Shown here piece after piece: positions 17,376-25,622 of a stretch of 64,000 bases of DNA (position 1 is the first letter of the stretch; each line of letters starts with the position of its first letter). The stretch comes from CAYNRA01 sp046296415. Lineage in GTDB: Bacteria > Bacteroidota > Bacteroidia > Cytophagales > Spirosomataceae. Position numbers and translations under genes: made by a program. The notes below the pieces were generated by a model. The model saw only the letters and a list, made by a program, of their open reading frames with translations. It was not told the origin of the DNA and did not search any database. Location: NCBI GenBank assembly GCA_046296415.1, contig JBKBLN010000002.1:744001-808000 (forward strand), written 5' to 3'.

Positions 17376-18989
17376 ATGATTTTTACCAAAGATAGGTTAT
17401 TAAATGCTTTAGAGAGAATTCGACAGTTTTCCACCGGAACCTACACCTACGATGCCAACGGCAATACAACCTATGACCCTGCCAATCAAATTTCGACGGT
17501 CTATAATTACCTCAATTTACCCTCAAAATTCACCAAAGACAATGGCGCAACGCAGGAAGTGGTGTATGATGCAACGGGAAGAAAGTGGCAGGTGAGGGAA
17601 TTTTTGGGAAATGGCGATACCCTTTCTCGAAAGAGTTACATCGGCAGTTTTGAATTTGAGCGAAACACTTTGCAAAGAGCCTTTCACCCGACGGGTTTCA
17701 TCCAAAATCTAGGGGCTGAAATTAACTCAAGCGGTCAAGCTAACGGAAATCTGGAGGGAGGAAAGATCATTTCCACCCAAAAATTAAAAAGTGGTATAAA
17801 ATCTGAATATATTGCTGATCAGAGCATTAGTCTTTTGCCGGGATTTGAGTCTGACCCTGTTTTCCATGCAGAGATAAAGCCTAAATCAGGCTACCAGTGG
17901 AACTATATTCTCCGAGATCATCTAGGAAATACCCGAGTAGTCTTTGCCGACAAAAACAAGGATGGGCTCATCCGACAAGACCGTTCAGAAGCCCTGAATG
18001 AAGTTCTTTCACTTTCAAATTATTCCCCTTTTGGCTTGGAGCTGGGTGGCAGTCATCAGAATCTGAAACAGCAATTTGAGTACAAGTTTAATGGCAAGCA
18101 AGAAAATGGATTCTCGGGCTTGACAGATTTTGGAGGTAGGTATTTGGATAGACACTTGGGTGTTTGGGCGCAGGTGGATCCGTTGGCGGAGAAGTTACCA
18201 TTCTCATCACCATATGCTTACGCTCTAAATAACCCTCTGAAATACATTGACCCTGATGGTAGACTTCCAATTATTCCTTGGTTATTAAAAGCAGGTGCAG
18301 GAGCAGCAGCCGATATGATGGCTCAGGCAAGTATGGATTATTTATTCAATTCAAATACTAAAAGTTGGGGTCAAGCTTTTGATAATGTTAATTATTATCA
18401 AGTTGCAAGATCAGGAGCTGAAGGCTTAATTCCTTGGAGAACACCGGGTGGAAAAATTGGTAAAGCAGCTGGGACGGCAATTGCAGATGTTTTATTTAAT
18501 GCAGCTAATAATCCAGGTGGTTATACTTCTGCTCAAGCGGGAACTGATTTTGCTACAGCATTTATTGGAGACCTCGCAGGTGGTGGGTTTGGACAATTGC
18601 TAAATAAATATGGTTCAAAATCTATTATAAACGGCTTGATGGATAAAATGGGATATAATGCTACCCAAATCAGAAAAATTACTGGAGGATTTGATGGCGA
18701 TGCTGTCAGGAAATGGTATAAGAGTACCGTTGATGGTATCGATATAAATGTATCGCCAACTGAAGCAAATGCAAGAAATATAGTAGGGCAACGAAATTTA
18801 TTTAAACAACAGGCAAGAGATTTAATGTTTGATCAAAAAGCTGCAAATAATTTACCTGCTATAGAAAGTTATGATTATTACTATAATAAGTCTTACAATA
18901 AAGGATTAAGAGGTGATGCTTTATATCAAGATATTATAAATGGTGGTAAAAAAACAAATGCTAATTACAATAAAAAATATGGAGAATAA
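17376..18989 (+). CDS. Orphan Rhs 3' cassette with unrecognised tip
   Basis: A 537-residue Rhs fragment with no signal peptide. ATG 17376 gives 20 residues of divergent YD-like sequence (LLNALERIRQF), then near-identity to the full-length Rhs core from about 17433 (TYDANGN, VYNYLNLPSKF, DHLGNTRVVFADKN, NYSPFGLELGGSHQN; type A core) to DPDGR. A pre-toxin segment (EGLIPWRTPGGKIGKAAGTAIAD) resembling the one in the GIY-YIG cassette follows. The last ~120 residues (QIRKITGGFDGDAVRKWYKS, VSPTEANARNIVGQRN, SYDYYYNKSYNKG) are not recognised; a nuclease is possible given the small cytosolic-looking partner. The stop overlaps the next start (TAATG), so translation of the partner is coupled. Confidence 0.75.
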   Translation: MIFTKDRLLNALERIRQFSTGTYTYDANGNTTYDPANQISTVYNYLNLPSKFTKDNGATQEVVYDATGRKWQVREFLGNGDTLSRKSYIGSFEFERNTLQRAFHPTGFIQNLGAEINSSGQANGNLEGGKIISTQKLKSGIKSEYIADQSISLLPGFESDPVFHAEIKPKSGYQWNYILRDHLGNTRVVFADKNKDGLIRQDRSEALNEVLSLSNYSPFGLELGGSHQNLKQQFEYKFNGKQENGFSGLTDFGGRYLDRHLGVWAQVDPLAEKLPFSSPYAYALNNPLKYIDPDGRLPIIPWLLKAGAGAAADMMAQASMDYLFNSNTKSWGQAFDNVNYYQVARSGAEGLIPWRTPGGKIGKAAGTAIADVLFNAANNPGGYTSAQAGTDFATAFIGDLAGGGFGQLLNKYGSKSIINGLMDKMGYNATQIRKITGGFDGDAVRKWYKSTVDGIDINVSPTEANARNIVGQRNLFKQQARDLMFDQKAANNLPAIESYDYYYNKSYNKGLRGDALYQDIINGGKKTNANYNKKYGE

Positions 18990-19225
18990 TGTTGGGAATA
19001 TTTAAAAAAATTAATAGAATTTTGGGTGAATCCCTTATTTGGAATCCTTTACAAGGAAAAATAAGGATGTTTTCAACAGATAAATATCCACAGGAAGAAT
19101 GTTGGATACAAATAAACAATTTTCCAGAAGAACCGTTATGGACTCTTTATTATAGGGGAGAAAGTATAGATATTGAAGATACTCCTGCACTCTGGAGAAT
19201 AAATTACCCACAAGATGAAGTGTAG
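18989..19225 (+). CDS. Small candidate immunity protein
   Basis: A 78-residue protein rich in aromatic residues (KINRILGESLIWNPLQGKIR, WIQINNFPEEPLWTLYYRG) without signal or membrane segment. The ATG overlaps the stop of the upstream cassette as TAATG, the same toxin-immunity coupling seen elsewhere in the array. Family not recognised. Immunity is inferred from position only. Confidence 0.6.
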   Translation: MLGIFKKINRILGESLIWNPLQGKIRMFSTDKYPQEECWIQINNFPEEPLWTLYYRGESIDIEDTPALWRINYPQDEV

Positions 19226-19332
19226 TAAGCTCCCCCGAAAATAGTACGTGGTAAAAGTAGAAAAATTTCTTCGCTTTAAATCAGTACGTAGGAAGAAAAG
19301 CATATTTTCCCGAACCAAGTTTCTTAGATTTT

Positions 19333-20676
19333 AAAGGAAATACCCTTAACTTGGTTCGTCATCCCAGCGGTTTCATCAAGAACCTACAAAGCATTGAATA
19401 CCAAACGGGCAGACAAAACGGGGATATTCACGGGGCAAGTATCGTTTCAACCCAGAAAATTACCGAAGGGAAATACAAGGCGGAGAACCAAATCACCCTG
19501 TTACCCGGTTTTGAGGCCACAGCCCATGATCAGTTTTCCGCTGAGATTAAACCACAAAGCCCTAAGTATCAATGGCAGTATGCACTAACGGATCATTTGG
19601 GGAATTTACGGGTGTTGTTTGCCGATAAAAATGGAGATGGGCTCATCCGGCAAGATACCAATAGCGTACTGAACGAGGTTCTAAGTATCCGGAATTATTC
19701 CCCTTTTGGCCTAGAACTAGGTGGCTCCCACAAGAACCTAGACTATCAGAATCCATACCGTTTTGGAGGGAAGGAGGTAGATGCTTTTTCTTCGTATTTA
19801 GATTTTGGAGGAAGGTGGTATGACTCAAACAGATCTGGTTGGAATCACGTGGATCCGTTGGCGGAGCATCCAAATCAGGTAGGTAGATCAACGTATTCAG
19901 CGTTTTGGAGTAATCCAATCACCTATAATGATCCAGATGGGAGGTGTCCAGTTTGTGAAGAAATGGTAAAAAATCCAACTGATGGTCAAATTTTCAAAAC
20001 AAGTGGGGCTACTTATACTTTCGGTGGTGGTCAGTGGACAAGAAATGGAGGGCAATTAAATGAAGTAGTTGTAAGACCTAATGGACTGTATGGTTCGCCA
20101 GCCTTAGCATATACAACTCAAACCAAAGGAGTAGTAGCTGGTTATAGTGCAGGCTACATTGGTTCGGGTGAATATGGCGGAGCAGATGCAAATGTAACAG
20201 GATTTAGAGCAGAATATAATAATACAACAGGTACAGGAAAAAGCACTTTAGCCCTTGATGGAGCTGTAAAAATAACCGGTTTTCAAAGTACAGCTAATTT
20301 AAGAAGTGGTACGGAGAATAATAATATTGGAGTGGGTGCAGAAGGTAATGTTTTATTAGCGGAGGCCAAAGGTACTATCGGGAAATTGACAGGTGAAAAT
20401 AGTAGAAGAGGATATTATATTGGAGGAGAAGTTGGTGCTTACACATTAAAAGGTGAAATTAATCCCAGTATTACCATACTTGGATACAAACTTGGTGTCA
20501 TTATTGGCGGCTCTTTAGGTAGTGCAAATGTTGGTGCTGGTATAGGAGGTTATAGAGATACAGTTAAAGGCACTTACAATTTAAGTGCCTTTATTTCAGG
20601 CTCCTTTATTGCAGGAGGTAAATTAGGGTTTGAGTTTATATCCCCAAGCTACGACACATCTAAAAGGAATAAATAA
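19333..20676 (+). CDS. Orphan Rhs 3' cassette with glycine-rich tip
   Basis: A type B Rhs fragment; homology begins at about 19333 (GNTLNLVRHPSG) and the first possible start is TTG 19351. The core is almost identical to the GIY-YIG cassette up to NDPDGRCP. The tip of ~230 residues is rich in Gly/Ala/Thr with repeated short beta-prone stretches (VVAGYSAGYIGSGEYGG, STLALDGAVKITGFQ, YIGGEVGAYTLKGE, LGVIIGGSLGSANVGAGIGG). It has no nuclease or protease motif, so a membrane-active or binding role is more likely than an enzyme. The next gene encodes a membrane protein, which would fit immunity to a pore-former. Tip function is inferred. Confidence 0.7.
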   Translation, partial: KGNTLNLVRHPSGFIKNLQSIEYQTGRQNGDIHGASIVSTQKITEGKYKAENQITLLPGFEATAHDQFSAEIKPQSPKYQWQYALTDHLGNLRVLFADKNGDGLIRQDTNSVLNEVLSIRNYSPFGLELGGSHKNLDYQNPYRFGGKEVDAFSSYLDFGGRWYDSNRSGWNHVDPLAEHPNQVGRSTYSAFWSNPITYNDPDGRCPVCEEMVKNPTDGQIFKTSGATYTFGGGQWTRNGGQLNEVVVRPNGLYGSPALAYTTQTKGVVAGYSAGYIGSGEYGGADANVTGFRAEYNNTTGTGKSTLALDGAVKITGFQSTANLRSGTENNNIGVGAEGNVLLAEAKGTIGKLTGENSRRGYYIGGEVGAYTLKGEINPSITILGYKLGVIIGGSLGSANVGAGIGGYRDTVKGTYNLSAFISGSFIAGGKLGFEFISPSYDTSKRNK

Positions 20677-20696
20677 AAATTTAAACAAGCTAATTT

Positions 20697-21095
20697 ATGT
20701 TATTGAATATTTTTTATAGTATATTTTTTGTAGTAGTTAATTGGCTAATATACTTAAAACTGCAAAAATCATATCAATACCCAAAGGCTCATTTATACCT
20801 TGGAATAATAATAATAGTTTTGATATTTCACCTAGGATTAATCAATAATGATTTTCTAATGAATCCAGATGACTTTTTCAATATATTATTTTTAAGTGTC
20901 GGATTAATAATATTACATTTTGCCACAAATATCCAAGTAGAATTATTTAAAAAATATAATAATACTCAAAACGAAAAATCTGATAAATTACAATCGAAAT
21001 TTCTTATTATTTTTGATTTTATTCGCCAAAAATTAATATACATTATGGCAACTATAAGTCAAATTTTAGATATTTGGATTAAAGATTTTAGATAG
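20697..21095 (+). CDS. Membrane protein, candidate immunity
   Basis: A 132-residue protein with about three membrane segments (IFYSIFFVVVNWLIYL, HLYLGIIIIVLIFHLGL, FNILFLSVGLIILHFA) and a charged C-terminal half. It follows the glycine-rich cassette after 20 bases and is very AT-rich. Inner-membrane immunity proteins are typical partners of pore-forming toxins, which supports but does not prove the pairing. Confidence 0.6.
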   Translation: MLLNIFYSIFFVVVNWLIYLKLQKSYQYPKAHLYLGIIIIVLIFHLGLINNDFLMNPDDFFNILFLSVGLIILHFATNIQVELFKKYNNTQNEKSDKLQSKFLIIFDFIRQKLIYIMATISQILDIWIKDFR

Positions 21096-21139
21096 GATAA
21101 TATGTTATTGAGTCTTAAAATCAGATAAAAACCTTAAAA

Positions 21140-22159
21140 GATCATCTAGGAAATACCCGAGTAGACTTTGCCGACAAAAACCAAGATGGGCTCATCCGAC
21201 AAGACAGTTCGGAAGCCCTGAATGAAGTTCTTTCAATTTCAAATTATTCACCTTTTGGCTTGGAGCTGGGTGGCAGTCATCAGAATCTAAAACAACAGTT
21301 TGAGTACAAGTTTAATGGCAAGCAAGAGAATGGATTCTCTGGCTTAATTGATTTTGGAGGAAGGTGGTTTGATAAATATTTGGGAAGATGGAATACAATT
21401 GACCCCAAAGCAGAGAAAATGGTTTCATGGAGTCCCTTTTCTGCATTCTTCAGTAACCCGATACGATTTACAGACCCAGACGGACAAGAACCTACTCCAG
21501 CAGAAGCAGCAAGAATGGCAGCTCACGTTTATGGAGATAAAAAGAATGGAATTTTAACAGGTGGTTGGCAAGTTTCAAGTAGAAGTTTTGGTTTAACAGG
21601 TAGCGACTTGAACAATAGTTCTACAGGATTAAAATCATTAGTTTATGAAAGAGTAGTAAATGGTAGAGTTACTGAATATACTTACGCAACAGCAGGGACG
21701 GAAGCAAGTTGGAAAGACGTTGGAGCGGATGTAAGACAACCTTTAGGTTTATCTCAGCAATATACCAAAGCTGCTGACAATGCGAAGACAATTTCAGGAG
21801 AATTAGGAGCAACCGAATTAACATATGTAGGGCACTCATTAGGCGGTGGCGAAGCTGCTTTGAACGCTTTGGTTACTGAGAGAAAAGCAATAACATTTAA
21901 TGCCGCAGGCATTAGTGATATTACCAAAATTGTAGAAGGAACTTGGAAGACACCATTCAAATCTGAAAGCAAAATTGATGCCTACATTATGGCTACAGAT
22001 CCATTGAATAATATTCAAAATAATACAGGTTTACCTGATGTAAATGGCAATCGATATTACTTAATACCAACAGACGCATCTTCCATTTATAATGGACACA
22101 GTATGGATAATATATTAAAGAATTTTGGAGTTAAAAATCCTAATGAGTACAAAAAATAA
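21140..22159 (+). CDS. Orphan Rhs 3' cassette with lipase tip
   Basis: A type A Rhs fragment. Homology starts abruptly at 21140 (DHLGNTRVDFADKNQDG) and the first possible start is TTG 21260. After DPDGQEP the ~220-residue tip carries a class 3 lipase/alpha-beta hydrolase motif GHSLGGGEA with the nucleophile Ser, and plausible triad partners Asp in ATDPLNN and His in YNGHSMDN. SLVYERVV and TYATAGTE upstream resemble the oxyanion-side strands of these lipases. Expected activity is phospholipid hydrolysis at the target membrane. Its stop overlaps the ankyrin lipoprotein start as TAATG. Confidence 0.85.
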   Translation, partial: DHLGNTRVDFADKNQDGLIRQDSSEALNEVLSISNYSPFGLELGGSHQNLKQQFEYKFNGKQENGFSGLIDFGGRWFDKYLGRWNTIDPKAEKMVSWSPFSAFFSNPIRFTDPDGQEPTPAEAARMAAHVYGDKKNGILTGGWQVSSRSFGLTGSDLNNSSTGLKSLVYERVVNGRVTEYTYATAGTEASWKDVGADVRQPLGLSQQYTKAADNAKTISGELGATELTYVGHSLGGGEAALNALVTERKAITFNAAGISDITKIVEGTWKTPFKSESKIDAYIMATDPLNNIQNNTGLPDVNGNRYYLIPTDASSIYNGHSMDNILKNFGVKNPNEYKK

Positions 22160-23064
22160 TGAAAGTAATGATATTTCAAATAATATTCTCTTGTTTGTTG
22201 CTTTCTTGCTCAAACATCAATAGAGACAAGCAAGTGGATAAACAAGATTTAACAGGGGGTGATTATCGCCTTTTTCAAAATACCCCAGCTTGGGACTTAG
22301 CCAAAGCGGTCCAGGATGAAAATGAAAAGAAGATAAATGAAATAGTATCAAAAGACCCCAAGCTAATAAATTACCAAGAACCAAAATTTGGAAATACGCT
22401 TTTGATGCTTACAATAATGAACCAGCAAATAAAACCGTTTAAAACTTTGTTGGAAAATAAAGCAGATGTAAATATTCATAATACTTATGAGGGTACTTCT
22501 GCACTTATAGAAGCGTGTTCTTTTAAACAATACAATACGAAATTTGCGGAAATACTTTTACAGAAAGGAGCACATGTAAATGATGTACAGATGGATAAAA
22601 CCGAGCCAGACAAGGTAAAGACTGCGTTAATGAAAGCAGCTAAAACAGGTAAATTAGATTTGGTTGTATTACTTGTAAAGAATGGAGCAGATGTAAATTA
22701 TCAGAATGAGTATAAGCAATCTGCATTAGGTGAATCTGCAATTATTGACAGATATGAAATATCATATTATTTACTTCAAAATGGAGCAGACTATACACGT
22801 CCTATTTTTTACCGTCCTGATTATTCTATTCCTTCGGAAAAGCAAAATCCAAACGACAAAGGGAAGCCAATGTATTTAGTGGATGTATTAAGGGAAGATT
22901 TTTTTGAATTTGACACGGATGAATACGAATACAAAATGAAAATAGTTGACTTTCTTAAGGGCAAGAACATTGATTACCGAGCCACGCCAATACCAGTTTA
23001 TATTAAGAAAAAATCCCAAAAAGAATATCCAAATAGTTGGAGAGAATATTTAGAAAAGTATTAG
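22159..23064 (+). CDS. Ankyrin-repeat lipoprotein, candidate lipase immunity
   Basis: A 301-residue lipoprotein: MKVMIFQIIFSCLLLSC ends in a lipobox Cys. It then has ankyrin-type repeats (NTLLMLTIMNQQIKPFKTLL, KTALMKAAKTGKLDLVVLL, KNGADVNYQNEYKQSALGE, LLQNGADYTRP). Translation is coupled to the lipase cassette by TAATG overlap. Periplasmic anchoring suits neutralising a lipase that attacks the membrane from outside. Ankyrin proteins are known partners of some secreted effectors; this pairing is inferred from position. Confidence 0.75.
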   Translation: MKVMIFQIIFSCLLLSCSNINRDKQVDKQDLTGGDYRLFQNTPAWDLAKAVQDENEKKINEIVSKDPKLINYQEPKFGNTLLMLTIMNQQIKPFKTLLENKADVNIHNTYEGTSALIEACSFKQYNTKFAEILLQKGAHVNDVQMDKTEPDKVKTALMKAAKTGKLDLVVLLVKNGADVNYQNEYKQSALGESAIIDRYEISYYLLQNGADYTRPIFYRPDYSIPSEKQNPNDKGKPMYLVDVLREDFFEFDTDEYEYKMKIVDFLKGKNIDYRATPIPVYIKKKSQKEYPNSWREYLEKY

Positions 23065-23111
23065 GAATTTTGAACTATAATTGAAATATAGAATTCCGTT
23101 CCCCTTTTGGC

Positions 23112-24050
23112 TTGGAGCTGGGTGGCAGTCATCAGAATCTAAAACAGCAGTTTGAGTACAAGTTTAATGGCAAGCAAGAAAATGGATTCAAGGGCTTGAC
23201 AGATTTTGGAGGTAGGTATTTGGATAGACATTTGGGTGTTTGGGCGCAGGTGGATCCGTTGACGGAGAAGTTTACTGCATGGTCGCCATACTCGGCGATG
23301 GCAAATAATCAAATCATATTCTTTGATGCGGATGGTAGAGAGCCTGTGCCATCATATCAAAGGTTAAATCCTTGGTTTACCCTAAAACCTACGCAATGGT
23401 ATTCTACAGCAGGTATTTATGACAACAACACATTTAATGCAGCAGCTGCCTACAGTACACAGCATTTGAGAGCGGATGCTTTCCAGTCTGTTTACCAAAG
23501 AAATGCTTACTATGGTTGGGTTCAAAGTCAAGCAGACGCAAAAGGTTATGGGTCTAAATGGTTTGGAGCAGCTGAATTAGTAACAGGATTAAATGCAGTT
23601 GGTGCTACTGAAACTATTAATTTAGGCGTAATAAAAGACAATACAGAAGCTTTTTTGAAAGGCGGAAATCAGTTTTTGTTTTCTCACAATATGAAAAATG
23701 CAAAAGATTTATTGGCAAACGGTAAGCTATCAGGAGGATTTATAGATGCAAATGGAGCAAATCAATTATTTGAAGGATTGACAGGAATGGCTCTAGACTT
23801 AAAAATGGTTGAATTTGAGCAATCAAAAGTCCAAGAATATATCAATGGTTATAAAGGAAATGACCTTAATTCTATTATTGGCAATATTAATCAGCTTTTC
23901 ACAGGAGATGTAGCAAAATATGCTGGTCCTGGAGCTATTAAAGATGTAATGAAAGAAAGCTTTAATGGTGGAAAGTCATTTAATTTTAAAAATTATGCAG
24001 ATAGAGTTAAATTAGGTAAGGAACTAATAAAAAAAGCACACCATGAGTAA
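23112..24050 (+). CDS. Orphan Rhs 3' cassette with unrecognised tip
   Basis: A type A Rhs fragment with the shortest core of the array. Homology starts at about 23099 (PFGLELGGSHQN) and the first start is TTG 23112. After VDPLTEKFTAWSPYSAMANN and FFDADGREP comes a ~240-residue tip, mostly helical in look (FQSVYQRNAYYGWVQSQADAKG, FLFSHNMKNAKDLLANG, GFIDANGANQLFEGLTGM) with no motif I recognise. It overlaps the next gene by 8 bases. The partner is a four-span membrane protein, so the target may be at the membrane or cell wall. Confidence 0.65.
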   Translation: MELGGSHQNLKQQFEYKFNGKQENGFKGLTDFGGRYLDRHLGVWAQVDPLTEKFTAWSPYSAMANNQIIFFDADGREPVPSYQRLNPWFTLKPTQWYSTAGIYDNNTFNAAAAYSTQHLRADAFQSVYQRNAYYGWVQSQADAKGYGSKWFGAAELVTGLNAVGATETINLGVIKDNTEAFLKGGNQFLFSHNMKNAKDLLANGKLSGGFIDANGANQLFEGLTGMALDLKMVEFEQSKVQEYINGYKGNDLNSIIGNINQLFTGDVAKYAGPGAIKDVMKESFNGGKSFNFKNYADRVKLGKELIKKAHHE

Positions 24051-24462
24051 AATAATTAGTTTTATATTATTATATATAAGTCTATTTATTATTGAAACAA
24101 TAAGTAGTTTTTTAATGATTTTTTTATATTCTATTCCGGATTCACATATTAAAGGTAGTTTTGATGTAGCCACTTTATGGAATTTCTGGAGAGTATTATT
24201 TTATGGTTTACCTTTTATAATTCTGTATTTTCTATTGTTCAAGTATGTTGTAAATATCAAGCTATACAAACCATTATTATTCTCAATTTTTAATTTAATA
24301 GTTTACGTTGTCTTATCTGTTCTTTCAAGAGTTATTTGGGGCAAAAATGTTCCACTACCACCAGAAGGAATCATGTTTTGGATAACCTGTGTAGCAATAT
24401 TTTTAAGTCCCTTGATTTTAGGTAAAGTAGTCTATTTTAGAAATCGAATGGAAACACTCTAA
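24043..24462 (+). CDS. Four-span membrane protein, candidate immunity
   Basis: A 139-residue protein with four predicted membrane segments (SFILLYISLFIIETISSFLM, FYGLPFIILYFLLFKYVV, LLFSIFNLIVYVVLSVLS, MFWITCVAIFLSPLILG). It overlaps the preceding cassette by 8 bases, the usual coupling in this array. Family not recognised; immunity is inferred from position. Confidence 0.6.
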   Translation: MSKIISFILLYISLFIIETISSFLMIFLYSIPDSHIKGSFDVATLWNFWRVLFYGLPFIILYFLLFKYVVNIKLYKPLLFSIFNLIVYVVLSVLSRVIWGKNVPLPPEGIMFWITCVAIFLSPLILGKVVYFRNRMETL

Positions 24463-24467
24463 ATTAT

Positions 24468-25214
24468 TTGTCCCAACCCAACACCGGAAGTTATAGTTAC
24501 GATGCCAACGGCAATACCACCTATGACCCCGCCAATCAAATTTTGACGGTCTATAATTACCTCAATTTACCCTCAAAATTCACCAAAGACAATGGCGCAA
24601 CGCAGGAAGTGGTGTATGATGCAACGGGGAGAAAGTGGCAGGTGAGGGAATTTACTGCAAGCGATTCTTTAGTAAGCTCACGTGCCCACCTAGGCTCTTT
24701 TGAATTTGAAGGAAATACCCTTAACTTGGTTCGTCACCCTAGCGGTTTCATCAAGAACCTACAAAGTACTGTATACCAAACGGGCAGACAAAACGGAAAT
24801 ATTCACGGGGCAAATATCGTTTCAACCCAGAAAATTACCGCAGGGAAATACGAGGCGGAGAACCAAATCACCCTGTTACCCGGTTTTGAGGCCACAGCCC
24901 ATGATCAGTTTTCCGCTGAGATTAAACCACAAAGCCCGCAGTATCAATGGCAGTATGTCTTGGCCGATCATTTGGGGAATGTTAGAGTAATATTTACAGA
25001 TAAGAATAATGATGGGCTAATAGCACAAAGTGTAAATGACAGCATAAATGAGGTTCTAAGTATCCGGAATTATTCCCCCTTTGGTTTGGAGCTGGGTGGC
25101 TCGCACAAGAACCGGGACCTTCAGAATCCATACCGTTTTGGAGGCAAGGAACATAGTAATTTTACAGAGTATAGTGATTTTGGTGGAAGGTGGTTGGATA
25201 AGAGATTGGGGTGA
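24468..25214 (+). pseudogene. Decayed Rhs 3' fragment, tip lost
   Basis: A 248-codon Rhs fragment from a TTG start. It begins with the same sequence as the full-length Rhs (NTGSYSYDANGN, VYNYLNLPSKF) and switches to the type B core after WQVREF (TASDSLVSSRAHLGS). Thus it is a hybrid, or the original 3' end of another Rhs gene. The frame is stopped by TGA at 25212-25214 right after DKRLG, where relatives read LGRW or LGVW; a single base change from CGA or GGA explains it. Beyond the stop the same frame still reads WNSVDPLRE and SPCNSVRPIR, then is lost. No tip or immunity gene follows. This is the dead end of the array. Confidence 0.75.
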
Positions 25215-25622
25215 TGGAATTCGGTGGATCCATTGAGGGAAAGTCGACCATGGGTTTCACCGTGTAATTCAGTGCGGCCTATCAGGTTACGAGTGACGTC
25301 ACCTGATAGACCGCACCGACGACATAAAAAGGTTTGTGTCTATTCTCTAGTTCTTAAGGGCTGCGATGGAAACTAAAGCACCCATGGTGTCAATCCAGAT
25401 TCAAGGTTGTACTCAGTTGACATGTCAATTGTTAGGTTAAACCGCATCAACTGTCCATCATCTAGACCCTTCACTTTAATTTATCCTAAAAAGTCATTGC
25501 GAATATCCCACCTACAAAAAATCAAGTAAGGCCCCAAGGACCTTAGCTTGCAACTGAACTCATCCGTTGGAATAGAAATGAGCTACGCCTCCGTTCCACA
25601 ACCCAAAGTGCTCAAAGGAGGA
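25215..25622. other. Degenerate end of the Rhs island
   Basis: About 60 bases continue the broken Rhs frame. A 45-base near-perfect hairpin follows (25272-25316). After that no gene is seen up to the right direct repeat. Confidence 0.5.
25272..25316. repeat. Large imperfect hairpin at island right end
   Basis: The 16-base arm GTGCGGCCTATCAGGT (25272-25287) pairs with ACCTGATAGACCGCAC (25301-25316) with one mismatch. The 13-base loop contains the palindrome TGACGT running into the right arm (TGACGTCA). There is no T run, so it is not an ordinary terminator. The left arm lies in the degenerated Rhs frame. Confidence 0.7.

Noticed and set aside
14168..24462. Treating the repeated Rhs cores as an assembly artefact
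   Set aside because: The tips and partner genes differ completely and the cores show scattered differences and different break points, which does not look like collapsed or duplicated contigs. Long reads would settle it.
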